In this document: positions 25,635 through 34,009 of the stretch, in pieces
How positions within the stretch are numbered: position 1 is the first letter of the stretch
Layout of the letters: each line of letters starts with the position of its first letter
Assembly: GCA_017396145.1 (NCBI GenBank)
Contig: JAFQMS010000044.1
Location: forward strand, 1 to 64,000
Length of the DNA: 64,000 nucleotides
Source of the DNA: Lachnospiraceae bacterium
GTDB taxonomy: Bacteria > Bacillota > Clostridia > Lachnospirales > Lachnospiraceae
Direction: 5' to 3'
Position numbers and translations under genes: made by a program
Notes under the pieces: generated by a model
What the model saw: the letters and a program-made list of their open reading frames with translations, nothing else
What the model was told of the DNA's origin: nothing
The model's database searches: none

Positions 25635-27369
25635 TTGTTTTTGCAGAGTGTGTTACTTTATTAATGATAAGATAGTCAAATAACACATAGTTTTCTTTGT
25701 ATACTACATCGCCACTAGAGATTAAGGCTGACATATCAATGCTAAAGTGCTGTATGGTAGTTAATCGCTCTATTTGCTTTGTAGTATAAGAAGAATAATC
25801 AGGTAGTATTTTGCGGATTCGTTCCTCGTCTAAGTACAGGGAATGAATCTTTTTTTTGTAATGGATATTATCAGGCAAAAATTCAGGACGGCTCTTAAGG
25901 TTTTCTCTAAGATATAAATCATAGCATAAGGTTTCTTTAAGTAAATCTATATCTATTCCCAGAGATTTATCTAAAGAGGTTATAGCATCTAGCAAAATAC
26001 TGTATCGTTTTATACGAGAATGTCCAATGTCTGTTAAGTCATTGTTTGCGAAGTAGTTGGCAAGAAAACCATAAAAGGCAAAGGGATTATCAAAGTATCT
26101 TATAATATAAGCAATAGTTGCGTTAAACTGTCCGCTGTTGTAATACATCTCAACCATCTCTTCTATACCTTTTAGTTTTTGTATATCTTCATAAGATATC
26201 CAAGGTGTTGAGATAACCTCGTAAGGCGGATAGTTAGTATACTGAATGTTCATTTTAGACGCTGTGTGTTGCATATTTGAACCTGATAAGATTTTCAAAA
26301 ATCCTAGTTGTAGTTGTTCAGGTTTAAGGGCATATACATCATTAAATGAATTGGAAAATGAAGAATAATCCTCATAAGGAAGTCCGGCAATAAGGTCAAG
26401 GTGTTGGTGTACATTACCAAGACGATTGATTTTAGTTACAACATCAGATAAGACTTTAAAGTCAACATTTCTGTAAATGGCATTTAGCGTATCTGTATTA
26501 GTTGTCTGAACTCCAATTTCAAGTTGCACAAGACCAGGTCTCATCTTAGATAAAAGATTGATTTCTTCTGGAGTAATTATGTCGGCTGAAATCTCGAAAT
26601 GGAAATTGGTAATGCCGTTATCATTGTCAAGAATGAACTGCCATATAGCAGCAGTACGTTCCCGATTACAGTTAAATGTCCTGTCTACGAATTTAACCTG
26701 AGCAACCTTTGCATTAATAAAAGTGAGTAATTCTTTCTTGACTAGTTCAAGGTTCCTAAAACGAACCCTTTTATCTACAGAAGATAAACAGTAACTGCAA
26801 CTGTAAGGACAACCACGACTTGATTCATAATAGATTACCTTGTTACGAAAATCACTAACATTTTCATATGGAAATGGAAGTTCATCCATATTAAGATAAG
26901 TATTTAGGGTATTAGTTGTTCGTGGATTGTTAATTGCTATACCTTGGATTGATAAAAGGTCACTAGTTTTAAAGATTGGTTTATTACTAAGTGTATCTAA
27001 TATGTTAGCAAATGTAATCTCACCTTCTCCAATTATTATTACATCTACATCCGGAAGTTTTTCAAAATATTTGTCTGTTTCAAAGGATACTTCCGGGCCA
27101 CCAATGATAATAATACAATTAGGAAGAATTTTCTTAATCTCAGGGACTATCTTAATTACATATTCGATGTTCCAAATATAGCAGGAAAACCCTATTAAAT
27201 CAGGTTTTTGGGAATAAATGTCCCTAATAATTGCATCCGGCTGCTGGTTGATTGTATATTCTTTTATATTTACAGTATGTCCCTTGGATTTTGCATATGC
27301 ACTAAGTGAGTATACGGCAAGATTAGAATGTATGTATTTTGAATTTATAGCAACTAATAAAGTGTTCAT
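25618..27369 (-). CDS. B12-binding radical SAM protein with DUF4080
   Basis: 583 aa: N-terminal cobalamin-binding-like Rossmann domain (residues 1-130, VNIKEYTINQ, FSCYIWN, IIIGGPEVS), radical SAM core with [4Fe-4S] ligands Cys187, Cys191, Cys194 (GCPYSCSYC), then a C-terminal DUF4080 region. The family is frequent in Clostridia with no established reaction; methyl transfer or related radical chemistry is expected. The canonical DxHxxG B12 lower-ligand motif is not visible, so base-off binding is likely. Monocistronic. Confidence 0.88.
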   Translation of the reverse strand: MNTLLVAINSKYIHSNLAVYSLSAYAKSKGHTVNIKEYTINQQPDAIIRDIYSQKPDLIGFSCYIWNIEYVIKIVPEIKKILPNCIIIIGGPEVSFETDKYFEKLPDVDVIIIGEGEITFANILDTLSNKPIFKTSDLLSIQGIAINNPRTTNTLNTYLNMDELPFPYENVSDFRNKVIYYESSRGCPYSCSYCLSSVDKRVRFRNLELVKKELLTFINAKVAQVKFVDRTFNCNRERTAAIWQFILDNDNGITNFHFEISADIITPEEINLLSKMRPGLVQLEIGVQTTNTDTLNAIYRNVDFKVLSDVVTKINRLGNVHQHLDLIAGLPYEDYSSFSNSFNDVYALKPEQLQLGFLKILSGSNMQHTASKMNIQYTNYPPYEVISTPWISYEDIQKLKGIEEMVEMYYNSGQFNATIAYIIRYFDNPFAFYGFLANYFANNDLTDIGHSRIKRYSILLDAITSLDKSLGIDIDLLKETLCYDLYLRENLKSRPEFLPDNIHYKKKIHSLYLDEERIRKILPDYSSYTTKQIERLTTIQHFSIDMSALISSGDVVYKENYVLFDYLIINKVTHSAKTITVQL

Positions 27370-27460
27370 GGTAGTCCTTTCATATTTATCTAATAAATAT
27401 ATTATATTTGAAAAAAATATTTACTCAAGAGAAAAGAATAATCAATAAATAAAAAAGTTG

Positions 27461-27489
27461 TTGACATATTATATAACAAGTAGTAATGT
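27461..27489 (+). promoter_or_regulatory. Promoter of the metal-resistance operon
   Basis: TTGACA-N17-TAATGT: perfect -35, weak -10. It lies immediately before the repressor operator. Confidence 0.65.
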
Positions 27490-27490
27490 A

Positions 27491-27516
27491 AACATATGAA
27501 CACTTATTCATATGTT
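27491..27516 (+). promoter_or_regulatory. ArsR/SmtB-type operator
   Basis: Perfect 10-bp inverted repeat AACATATGAA-CACTTA-TTCATATGTT. This fits the ATATGAAC..TTATTCATAT-type operator of CadC/SmtB repressors. Position just after the -10 fits blocking of transcription by apo-repressor. Confidence 0.85.
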
Positions 27517-27605
27517 GAAGCGAGATAAGACATAAATATGACTTTTGTGTTCAATGCACTTAAAAAACGAATGTGAATAGATAATAACAGGAGGTAGATT
27601 GCATA

Positions 27606-27959
27606 TTGAAGATAGATAGTAATTGTACATGTAATCATGATTTAGATGAGAATAAGAAACTAGATACAGGTGAGGATTTAACAGAAGATTTGCTGATAGA
27701 TTTGGCAGAACTTTTTAAGGTGTTTGGCGATTCTACCAGAATAAAGATACTATATGTTTTATCAGTTTCATCTATGTGTGTATGTGATATTGCTAATAAA
27801 CTGGGGATGACGCAATCAGCTATATCTCATCAACTAAGAATCTTAAAGCAGTCTAAGTTAGTTACGGCTCAAAGAGATGGTAAATCAATTATTTATTCTC
27901 TTGCTGATTCCCATGTAAGTTTGATTTTGAGTCAGGGAATGGAACATATAAAGGAATAG
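27606..27959 (+). CDS. cadC: CadC/SmtB-type metal-responsive repressor
   Basis: 117-aa ArsR-family winged helix protein. Cys7 and Cys9 near the N-terminus and Cys58-Val-Cys60 in the CVCD motif of helix 3 correspond closely to the thiolate site of CadC (Cys7, 11, 58, 60), which senses Cd, Pb, Bi or Zn. HTH: GMTQSAISHQLRILKQSKLV. The start codon is TTG with GGAGG 11 nt upstream; no ATG is available. First gene of an operon with a metallochaperone and a P-type ATPase, behind its own operator. Metal specificity is inferred from the cysteines. Confidence 0.88.
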   Translation: MKIDSNCTCNHDLDENKKLDTGEDLTEDLLIDLAELFKVFGDSTRIKILYVLSVSSMCVCDIANKLGMTQSAISHQLRILKQSKLVTAQRDGKSIIYSLADSHVSLILSQGMEHIKE

Positions 27960-27991
27960 TTAATTAAAATATAGAAACGAGGTATATTAAT

Positions 27992-28210
27992 ATGAAAAAG
28001 AAATATGAATTTAGTGATTTGGATTGTGCCAATTGTGCAGCAAAGATGGAAGATGGAATTAAGAAAATAGATGGCGTACAGTCAGCAAGTGTTAGTTTTA
28101 TGGCACAAAAACTCATTATAGAAGCTGATGATGACAGATTTGACGAAATAATGAAAGAAGTAGTGAAGGTAATAAAGAATGTAGACCCTGATTGTGATTT
28201 GGAGGTTTAG
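27992..28210 (+). CDS. Heavy-metal-associated (HMA) domain protein
   Basis: 72-aa single ferredoxin-like HMA domain with DCANCAAKME (CxxC metal site) and DGVQSASVSF. It sits directly upstream of the P-type ATPase, which itself lacks an N-terminal HMA domain, so this looks like the detached metal-binding domain or a metallochaperone for the pump. The ATPase start lies just past its stop codon. Confidence 0.88.
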   Translation: MKKKYEFSDLDCANCAAKMEDGIKKIDGVQSASVSFMAQKLIIEADDDRFDEIMKEVVKVIKNVDPDCDLEV

Positions 28211-28211
28211 C

Positions 28212-30116
28212 GTGAAAAGCAAACTTAATAAAAAACAAAAGAAGATGCTAAAACGAATAATTCTTTCTTTAGCAATATATGTATTTATTATTATAGTTTC
28301 TAAGGTTAGTGGATTGTCTAATGTGTGGATTATAGGTGCATTAAGTATAATTCCTTATTGCATTGCTGGTGCAGATGTAGTGAATAAAGCATTTAGAAAT
28401 ATTAAGAGAGGAAAAGTTTTTGATGAAAACTTTCTTATGACCCTTGCTACATTTGGTGCCTTTGCCATTGGTGAGTTTAACGAGGCTGTGGCGGTTATGA
28501 TTTTCTATCAGGTAGGGGAATTATTCCAGTCATATGCAGTTAATAAATCAAGGAAATCCATATCAGACCTTCTTGATATATGTCCGGAAGTTGCAGCGGT
28601 TGAAAGAAATGGTGAGATTGCCTGTGTATTTCCAGAGGAGGTAAATGTAGGTGATATTATTGTTGCAAAGCCTGGTAACAGGATTGCAATAGATGGAGTT
28701 GTGATATCAGGTAATTCATCAGTGGATACCAGTTCTCTTACAGGAGAGTCTATTCCCAAAGATGTTAAACCGGGAGATGAAGTTATTAGCGGTTGTATAA
28801 ATCTTACCGGATTAATTAGATATGAGGCAAGAAAAGAGTATAAAGATTCTACAGTTTCAAAGATTATGGAACTTGTTGAAAATGCCAGTGCCAATAAAGC
28901 ACCAGTAGAAAACTTTATTACTAAGTTTGCAAAAGTGTATACACCAATAGTAGTTGTTTTAGCATGTTTGTTGGCCTTTGTACCACCTATATTTATGGGA
29001 AATATATCAGAGTGGATATTTAGAGCATGTACATTTTTAGTAATTTCATGTCCATGTGCTTTGGTGATTTCTGTTCCCCTTAGTTTCTTTGGTGGAATTG
29101 GGGCCGCATCTTCTTATGGGGTTCTTATAAAGGGAAGCACATACCTTGAATCTATGAGTAAATTAAAGACTGTTGTTTTTGATAAAACAGGAACACTGAC
29201 TACAGGTGTTTTTAAAGTGACAAAGGTTGTGCCAAATAATGAAGAATACCAGCAAGAAGAGATACTTAAGATGGCGGCAATGGCAGAAAGTTATTCGAAC
29301 CATCCAATTGCCAAATCAATAATGGATGCTTACGGTAAAGATGTTAATATGAGCGCTGACATTCAATATGAAGAGATTACAGGTCAGGGCGTAAGATTAA
29401 GAGTTGGTGAGGATATAATTTTGGTTGGTAATGAAATGCTTATGAATGAGAATAAAATGTTTGTAAGCAGGGAGTCGGTGCTTGGAACAACCATGTTTAT
29501 TGCTAAAAATGGTAAATTGGCAGGAACAATTATTATATCAGATGTTGTTAAACCAAAGGCAACAGATACCATTAAATCCTTAAGAAAGCATGGTGTTAAA
29601 AAATGTGTTATGCTTACAGGAGATAGTGAAAGTGTAGGATATGCGGTAGCAGAGGCAGTGGGATTAGACCAGGTATATGCTAAACTGTTGCCTAATGAAA
29701 AGGTGGAGCGAGTTGAAGAACTTCTTAAAGAGAATTCTGTAGATGAAAAACTGGCTTATGTAGGGGATGGAATTAATGATGCTCCAGTACTTACAAGAGC
29801 AGATATAGGAATTGCGATGGGAAGTCTTGGAAGTGATGCGGCAATAGAAGCAGCAGATGTTGTTATTATGGATGATGATATTTCAAAGATTTCAGGAACA
29901 ATTAAGATATCTCATAAGACAATGAATATAGTAAAAGGTAACATTGTCTTTGCACTTGGAATAAAGTTTGGAGTATTGGTTTTAGGGGCACTTGGAATGG
30001 CGAATATGTGGCAGGCAGTATTTGCTGATGTGGGAGTTGCGGTTCTTGCGATTTTAAACTCTATGAGAATGTTAAGTTATAAACCGGATAAAAATAAAAC
30101 TGCATCTGCTATATAA
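28212..30116 (+). CDS. cadA: P1B-type heavy-metal exporting ATPase (Cd/Zn/Pb type)
   Basis: 634-aa ATPase. Motifs: TGES in the actuator domain, CPC at residues 280-282 (metal path), phosphorylated Asp324 in DKTGT, HP motif in SNHPIA, and GDGINDAPVL. CPC plus the CadC-like partner points to Cd/Zn/Pb export. No N-terminal HMA domain; a separate HMA gene precedes it. The chosen GTG start has GGAGG 7 nt upstream, 1 nt after the previous stop, indicating translational coupling; a TTG at 28194 would overlap the HMA gene and is rejected. Confidence 0.93.
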   Translation: MKSKLNKKQKKMLKRIILSLAIYVFIIIVSKVSGLSNVWIIGALSIIPYCIAGADVVNKAFRNIKRGKVFDENFLMTLATFGAFAIGEFNEAVAVMIFYQVGELFQSYAVNKSRKSISDLLDICPEVAAVERNGEIACVFPEEVNVGDIIVAKPGNRIAIDGVVISGNSSVDTSSLTGESIPKDVKPGDEVISGCINLTGLIRYEARKEYKDSTVSKIMELVENASANKAPVENFITKFAKVYTPIVVVLACLLAFVPPIFMGNISEWIFRACTFLVISCPCALVISVPLSFFGGIGAASSYGVLIKGSTYLESMSKLKTVVFDKTGTLTTGVFKVTKVVPNNEEYQQEEILKMAAMAESYSNHPIAKSIMDAYGKDVNMSADIQYEEITGQGVRLRVGEDIILVGNEMLMNENKMFVSRESVLGTTMFIAKNGKLAGTIIISDVVKPKATDTIKSLRKHGVKKCVMLTGDSESVGYAVAEAVGLDQVYAKLLPNEKVERVEELLKENSVDEKLAYVGDGINDAPVLTRADIGIAMGSLGSDAAIEAADVVIMDDDISKISGTIKISHKTMNIVKGNIVFALGIKFGVLVLGALGMANMWQAVFADVGVAVLAILNSMRMLSYKPDKNKTASAI

Positions 30117-30153
30117 TGATAAATAATTCAATAGAATAAAGAGTATATTTAAA

Positions 30154-30198
30154 AGAGTTTTATCCCCATATTTAATTGTGGGGATAAAACTCTTTTTT
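30154..30198 (+). terminator. Terminator after the metal operon
   Basis: GAGTTTTATCCC pairs with GGGATAAAACTC, then TTTTTT. Located between convergent genes; it may serve both. Confidence 0.88.
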
Positions 30199-30214
30199 AG
30201 TCAAGAATTATATA

Positions 30215-30544
30215 TTACATTCTAAAGGTTGAACATTGCGTACTCTTGCAATTAGATGTATCAGTTTCACAGTCGCAAGTTTCAATCTGAATTGAAGAAG
30301 CGGCACAGCCTCCAAAACTATTGTGCATGCAATGTCTTGCTTCGCAACGAATCTTAGCTGAGTCCTTAGGTTTCTTTTCAGAAGAAGAGTTTGTCATACT
30401 ATCTCTTTTAGGCGCAAAAGAAGAACAACAAGTGTCTGAAGAAGAATCGGCACTATCTCCACCAACTTTAATATCTGTTAGGGAGCATTTTCCTGTAGTG
30501 TTATGTGTGCAGTATGTTACGCTGCAATCTAAATCTGTATTCAT
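30215..30544 (-). CDS. Double DUF1540 cysteine-rich protein
   Basis: 109 aa with two copies of the DUF1540 pattern: CSVTYCTHNTTGKCSLTDI...CCSSF at the N-terminus and CEARHCMHNSFGGCAASSIQI...CSTF at the C-terminus. Fifteen or so cysteines suggest metal binding or disulfides. ATG 30544 has GAAAGGAA upstream; the longer in-frame start at 30601 lacks a site. The family is Clostridia-specific and functionally unknown. Convergent with cadA; a metal link is only suggested by position. Confidence 0.85.
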   Translation of the reverse strand: MNTDLDCSVTYCTHNTTGKCSLTDIKVGGDSADSSSDTCCSSFAPKRDSMTNSSSEKKPKDSAKIRCEARHCMHNSFGGCAASSIQIETCDCETDTSNCKSTQCSTFRM

Positions 30545-30685
30545 AGCACATTCCTTTCTGAGCTTAACTCTAAAAATTAGTCCTAACCAAAGGTAAGGCA
30601 TATAATAGTATTAACAATGAAGAGAAAAATATTCCTATAAGTCGGATGAAAAATAGAATAAATAGATAAAAATGGAAAATTATAG

Positions 30686-30714
30686 TTGACAATATGCAAG
30701 TTATGTTATACACT
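30686..30714 (+). promoter_or_regulatory. Promoter of the c-di-GMP riboswitch transcript
   Basis: TTGACA-N17-TACACT; transcription would begin about 20 nt before the aptamer. Confidence 0.6.
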
Positions 30715-30741
30715 ACTATATGTGTATTATGTGTAAATATT

Positions 30742-30847
30742 TAATTGGCTAACTTGTGGAAATGCAAGGACGCAAAGCTTGAGTCTAAGGTGGGAGTATA
30801 TTTGTTTAACAAATATGGCGAATACTATGATAGTTCGGTTGCAATAT
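30742..30847 (+). ncRNA. Cyclic-di-GMP-I (GEMM-I) riboswitch
   Basis: The conserved core is visible: a short stem with a GGAAAT loop (GNRA-like), then GGACGCAAAGC, then CTAA after 6 nt, then a long P3 arm AGTATATTTGT-TTA-ACAAATATGGCGAATACT, and the 3' strand TAGTTCGGTTGCAAT. This matches the class I consensus GGACGCAAAGCC...CUAA. The 3' end of the aptamer overlaps the left arm of the terminator at 30839-30867, so ligand binding could prevent termination (an ON switch). That direction is inference. Confidence 0.82.
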
Positions 30848-30867
30848 GGTTATATTGCAATTTTTTT
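30839..30867 (+). terminator. Expression-platform terminator of the c-di-GMP riboswitch
   Basis: TTGCAATAT-GGTT-ATATTGCAA followed by seven T, a perfect 9-bp stem. Its left arm includes CAAT, which can instead pair with ATTG at the 5' side of the aptamer. Confidence 0.85.
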
Positions 30868-30920
30868 GTGTTAATTTGGTATACAAGATGTGTGAAAAAA
30901 TATAACGGATGGGACAAATT

Positions 30921-31637
30921 ATGAAAAAAAGAATTATACTATTTATTGTCATTACTATAACACTAGGTATAATAGCTTCATTGGTGTATCGAAACTCTAA
31001 GGAGGAACCTAGGTTTAGTGTTCACCATCCAAGTTATATCAATGGTGAAGTTGTAGAAATTATTAACGAAAGTAGAGTCTTGATAAAAATAACGGGGGAT
31101 CATGATGGTTTTAATGTGGGTGATAAAGTTATGGTAGAATATAAAATAGGATTGTGGATTGATGGTGAGGATCCGGGAGAAGCAATACCTGCTGAAATAT
31201 TTGTAGGGGACACCATAGGAGTACAGTTTTGGGGTGATGATGTGAGTCAAGAAGGCGAGTACGAAATGATTACTATTAATTCTATTACAAAGTACACTGA
31301 GGAAGGTGAGAACTACAGGGAACTCAGTAAAGAACACTCAAATTATATTGCAGGTAAGGTTGTAGAGATTAAGGATGAGAATTCAGTTGTAGTAGAGATA
31401 ACAAAAGAACGAGGTGGATATAAAGTAGGAGAAAAGGTATGTATAAAATACAAGCAGGTACTTTACATGAGAGATATATCTGAGGATGAAAGTGAAAATA
31501 ATGCGGTACTTAAAATAGATGATGAAATATCCGTAGAAGTATGGTATTACGAAATAGAACAAAATGAGGATATGGATATTATTGAAGTGAAGGATATTTA
31601 TCTTAATAATTGGTATGATTTACCCAAATTAGAATGA
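30921..31637 (+). CDS. Membrane-anchored protein with two tandem ~90-aa beta domains, riboswitch-controlled
   Basis: 238 aa. N-terminal membrane anchor or signal (KKRIILFIVITITLGIIA), then two homologous repeats: YINGEVVEIINESRVLIKIT...FNVGDKVMVEYK and YIAGKVVEIKDENSVVVEIT...YKVGEKVCIKYK. Each repeat looks like an OB/SH3-type barrel. The ATG at 30921 is taken as start; an in-frame ATG at 30909 is possible. It is the only gene behind the c-di-GMP-I riboswitch, so a role in surface, adhesion or motility output is likely. Family not recognised. Confidence 0.75.
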   Translation: MKKRIILFIVITITLGIIASLVYRNSKEEPRFSVHHPSYINGEVVEIINESRVLIKITGDHDGFNVGDKVMVEYKIGLWIDGEDPGEAIPAEIFVGDTIGVQFWGDDVSQEGEYEMITINSITKYTEEGENYRELSKEHSNYIAGKVVEIKDENSVVVEITKERGGYKVGEKVCIKYKQVLYMRDISEDESENNAVLKIDDEISVEVWYYEIEQNEDMDIIEVKDIYLNNWYDLPKLE

Positions 31638-31700
31638 TAAAAGAGAGCATAGCTTTTGTTAGTGGAGATTATGTTGAACATTATTTTAAGGTTTTAGAAG

Positions 31701-31731
31701 AAATGGCACCAGAAATGGTGTCATTTTGTTT
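31701..31731 (+). terminator. Terminator after the riboswitch-controlled gene
   Basis: AAATGGCACCA-GAAA-TGGTGTCATTT (11 bp, one G-U), then TGTTTAT. Third GAAA-loop hairpin of the window. Confidence 0.7.
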
Positions 31732-31750
31732 ATACTTTTTAAAAGAAGAA

Positions 31751-31779
31751 TTGCAACATTCTACATATTATGATATATT
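31751..31779 (+). promoter_or_regulatory. Promoter of the HTH/ABC-F operon
   Basis: TTGCAA-N17-TATATT, 80 bp before the regulator start. Confidence 0.6.
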
Positions 31780-31792
31780 TTAAGAGGTAGTA

Positions 31793-31814
31793 TTATTTCC
31801 AATAATGGAAATAA
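31793..31814 (+). promoter_or_regulatory. Perfect palindrome, candidate operator
   Basis: TTATTTCCA-ATAA-TGGAAATAA, 9-bp perfect arms, beginning 13 bp after the -10. Placement fits autorepression by the winged-helix protein encoded next. It could also be an RNA hairpin in the leader. Confidence 0.6.
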
Positions 31815-31859
31815 ACATAATGGTAACAGACATTGTCATGTATTGGAATGGAGAAGGCT

Positions 31860-32363
31860 ATGGACAAAAGAAATGTAATAATGAATTCTGTTAGAATGAG
31901 AATTGTTCAGTATCTTATGATTAATGGAACAGCTACTGCAACCCAGTTGGCTAAGGATATGACTGAAGTGCCTAAGACAACTCTTTATAGACATATTAAT
32001 GTTTTAGAACAGGCGGGAGTTATTAGTGTTGTAGATGAAAGGAAGGTTCGAGGAACTATTGAGAAAACCTTTGCAATTAATATGGAGACCCTAGAAACTG
32101 AGAAGGATGAAGAGATTGTATTAAACAATGCTTTTTCGTTTCTTATGAATGTATATGGCGATTTTGTAAAGTATTTTACGAAAGAAGAAGCAGACCCTCA
32201 AGCCGAGGGAGTTTTCATTAGAACTTCAGATTTTATGTTAAAGGATAAGGATTTTGATAAATTCTGTAAAGAACTTGAGGGCGTTTTTGAAAAGTATAAA
32301 GCAAAATCAGGAGACAAACTAAGAAAGATAACAATTATCTCTTCTCCAGGAGGAGAGGAATAG
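31860..32363 (+). CDS. Winged-helix (ArsR-like, HTH_20) transcriptional regulator
   Basis: 167 aa. N-terminal winged helix: MRIVQYLMINGTATATQLAKD, PKTTLYRHINVLEQAGVISVV and a wing. The C-terminal half is helical and acidic and may bind a ligand. ATG 31860 has GGAG 6 nt upstream; the upstream in-frame start at 31833 has none. It precedes the ABC-F gene by 35 bp, a pairing seen in Firmicutes, so it probably controls that gene. Confidence 0.82.
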   Translation: MDKRNVIMNSVRMRIVQYLMINGTATATQLAKDMTEVPKTTLYRHINVLEQAGVISVVDERKVRGTIEKTFAINMETLETEKDEEIVLNNAFSFLMNVYGDFVKYFTKEEADPQAEGVFIRTSDFMLKDKDFDKFCKELEGVFEKYKAKSGDKLRKITIISSPGGEE

Positions 32364-32398
32364 ATCACAATCGATAGATTAAAGAATGGAGATTGACA

Positions 32399-33952
32399 GT
32401 GAGTATTTTAGATGTTGAAAAGTTGTCTCATGGATTTGGAGACAGAGCGATATTTGAAGATGTATCCTTTAGACTTTTAAAGGGAGAGCATATTGGACTT
32501 GTTGGCGCTAATGGTGAAGGTAAGTCAACATTTATGAATATAATAACAGGTAAGTTAATGCCAGACGAAGGTAAGGTTACATGGGCAAAAGGGGTTAAAG
32601 TTGGTTATTTAGACCAGCATACAGTACTTACACCGGGACAGACAATAAAGGATGTACTTAAAAATGCATTTGCAGATTTGTTTGTTATGGAAGAGAGAAT
32701 GAACGAAATCTGTGACAAGATGGGAGAAGCGGATGGAAGTGCATTAGATGAGATGTTAGAAGAATTAGGTGTAATTCAAGATACTCTTGCAAGTCATGAT
32801 TTTTATATTATAGATTCCAAGATAGACGAAGTTGCAAGGGCATTTGGACTTGACAGTGTGGGTATTGATAAGGATGTAGACCAGTTAAGTGGTGGACAAA
32901 GAAGTAAGGTTTTACTTGCAAAACTACTACTTGAAAAGCCAGATATTTTACTACTTGACGAGCCTACTAACTATCTAGATGCAGAGCATATTGAATGGCT
33001 TAGCAGATATCTAAAGGAATATGAGAATGCATTTATTCTTATATCCCATGATATACCTTTCTTAAATGATGTTATCAACCTTATATATCATATGGATAAT
33101 AGGGAACTTAACAGATATGTGGGTAATTACGACAGATTTATGGAAATATATGAAGCCAAGAAAGCACAACTTGAGGCGGCTTATAATAAGCAACAGCAAG
33201 AGATTGATGAACTTAAGGATTTTGTGGCAAGAAATAAAGCAAGGGTTGCAACTCGTAATATGGCAATGTCAAGACAAAAAAAACTTGATAAGATGGAAGT
33301 TATAGAACTTGCAAAGGAAAAGCCAAAGCCAGAGTTTAATTTCAAGGAATACAGAGCAGCGTCTAAGTATATTGTTGTTGCAAAAGACCTTGTTATCGGA
33401 TATGATTGTCCACTTTCAAAGCCTGTGGACATAACTATAGAGCGTGGTGAAAAGGTATTCCTTAGAGGTTCTAATGGTATAGGAAAGACAACTCTTTTAA
33501 AGAGTATTCTTGGAATTATCAAGCCTTTAGAAGGAACAGTTAATCTTGGAGATTATTTAAGTCTTGGATATTTTGAACAGGAAGTTAAGTATGATAAGAA
33601 CACTACATGTATTCAGGCGATATGGGATGAGTTTCCTTCGTTTACCCAATATGAAGTAAGAGCGGCACTTGCAAAATGTGGTCTTACAACAAAACATATT
33701 GAAAGCCTTGTAAGAGTTCTTAGTGGTGGTGAAGCTGCTAAGGTTAGACTTTGTAAGATTATTAACAGAGAGACTAATGTACTTATCTTAGACGAGCCTA
33801 CTAATCACTTGGATGTGGATGCAAAGGAAGAATTAAAAAGAGCCTTGAAAGCATATAAAGGAACAATAATCTGTGTATGTCATGAACCTGAGTTCTATGA
33901 AGGTGTGGCAACAAGAATAATGGATTGTAGTGAGTGGGCGCTAAGAGCATAG
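32399..33952 (+). CDS. ABC-F family ATPase (ribosome-associated type)
   Basis: 517 aa, two ABC domains in tandem with no membrane segments. First Walker A GANGEGKST and LSGGQRSKVLLAKLLLEKPD, second Walker A GSNGIGKTT and LSGGEAAKVRL, separated by a Lys-rich linker (KKQQQEIDELKDF region). Closest to the YkpA/YbiT-like ABC-F proteins, which act on the ribosome; drug resistance or translation quality control cannot be told apart here. The start is GTG 32399 behind GGAG; the TTG at 32393 is within the spacer. Downstream of the HTH regulator. Confidence 0.9.
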   Translation: MSILDVEKLSHGFGDRAIFEDVSFRLLKGEHIGLVGANGEGKSTFMNIITGKLMPDEGKVTWAKGVKVGYLDQHTVLTPGQTIKDVLKNAFADLFVMEERMNEICDKMGEADGSALDEMLEELGVIQDTLASHDFYIIDSKIDEVARAFGLDSVGIDKDVDQLSGGQRSKVLLAKLLLEKPDILLLDEPTNYLDAEHIEWLSRYLKEYENAFILISHDIPFLNDVINLIYHMDNRELNRYVGNYDRFMEIYEAKKAQLEAAYNKQQQEIDELKDFVARNKARVATRNMAMSRQKKLDKMEVIELAKEKPKPEFNFKEYRAASKYIVVAKDLVIGYDCPLSKPVDITIERGEKVFLRGSNGIGKTTLLKSILGIIKPLEGTVNLGDYLSLGYFEQEVKYDKNTTCIQAIWDEFPSFTQYEVRAALAKCGLTTKHIESLVRVLSGGEAAKVRLCKIINRETNVLILDEPTNHLDVDAKEELKRALKAYKGTIICVCHEPEFYEGVATRIMDCSEWALRA

Positions 33953-34009
33953 TGTAGTTTAGCATTTGCGTCATTTCTGCCAATAAAAACTTAGGAACGG
34001 AGAATAACT

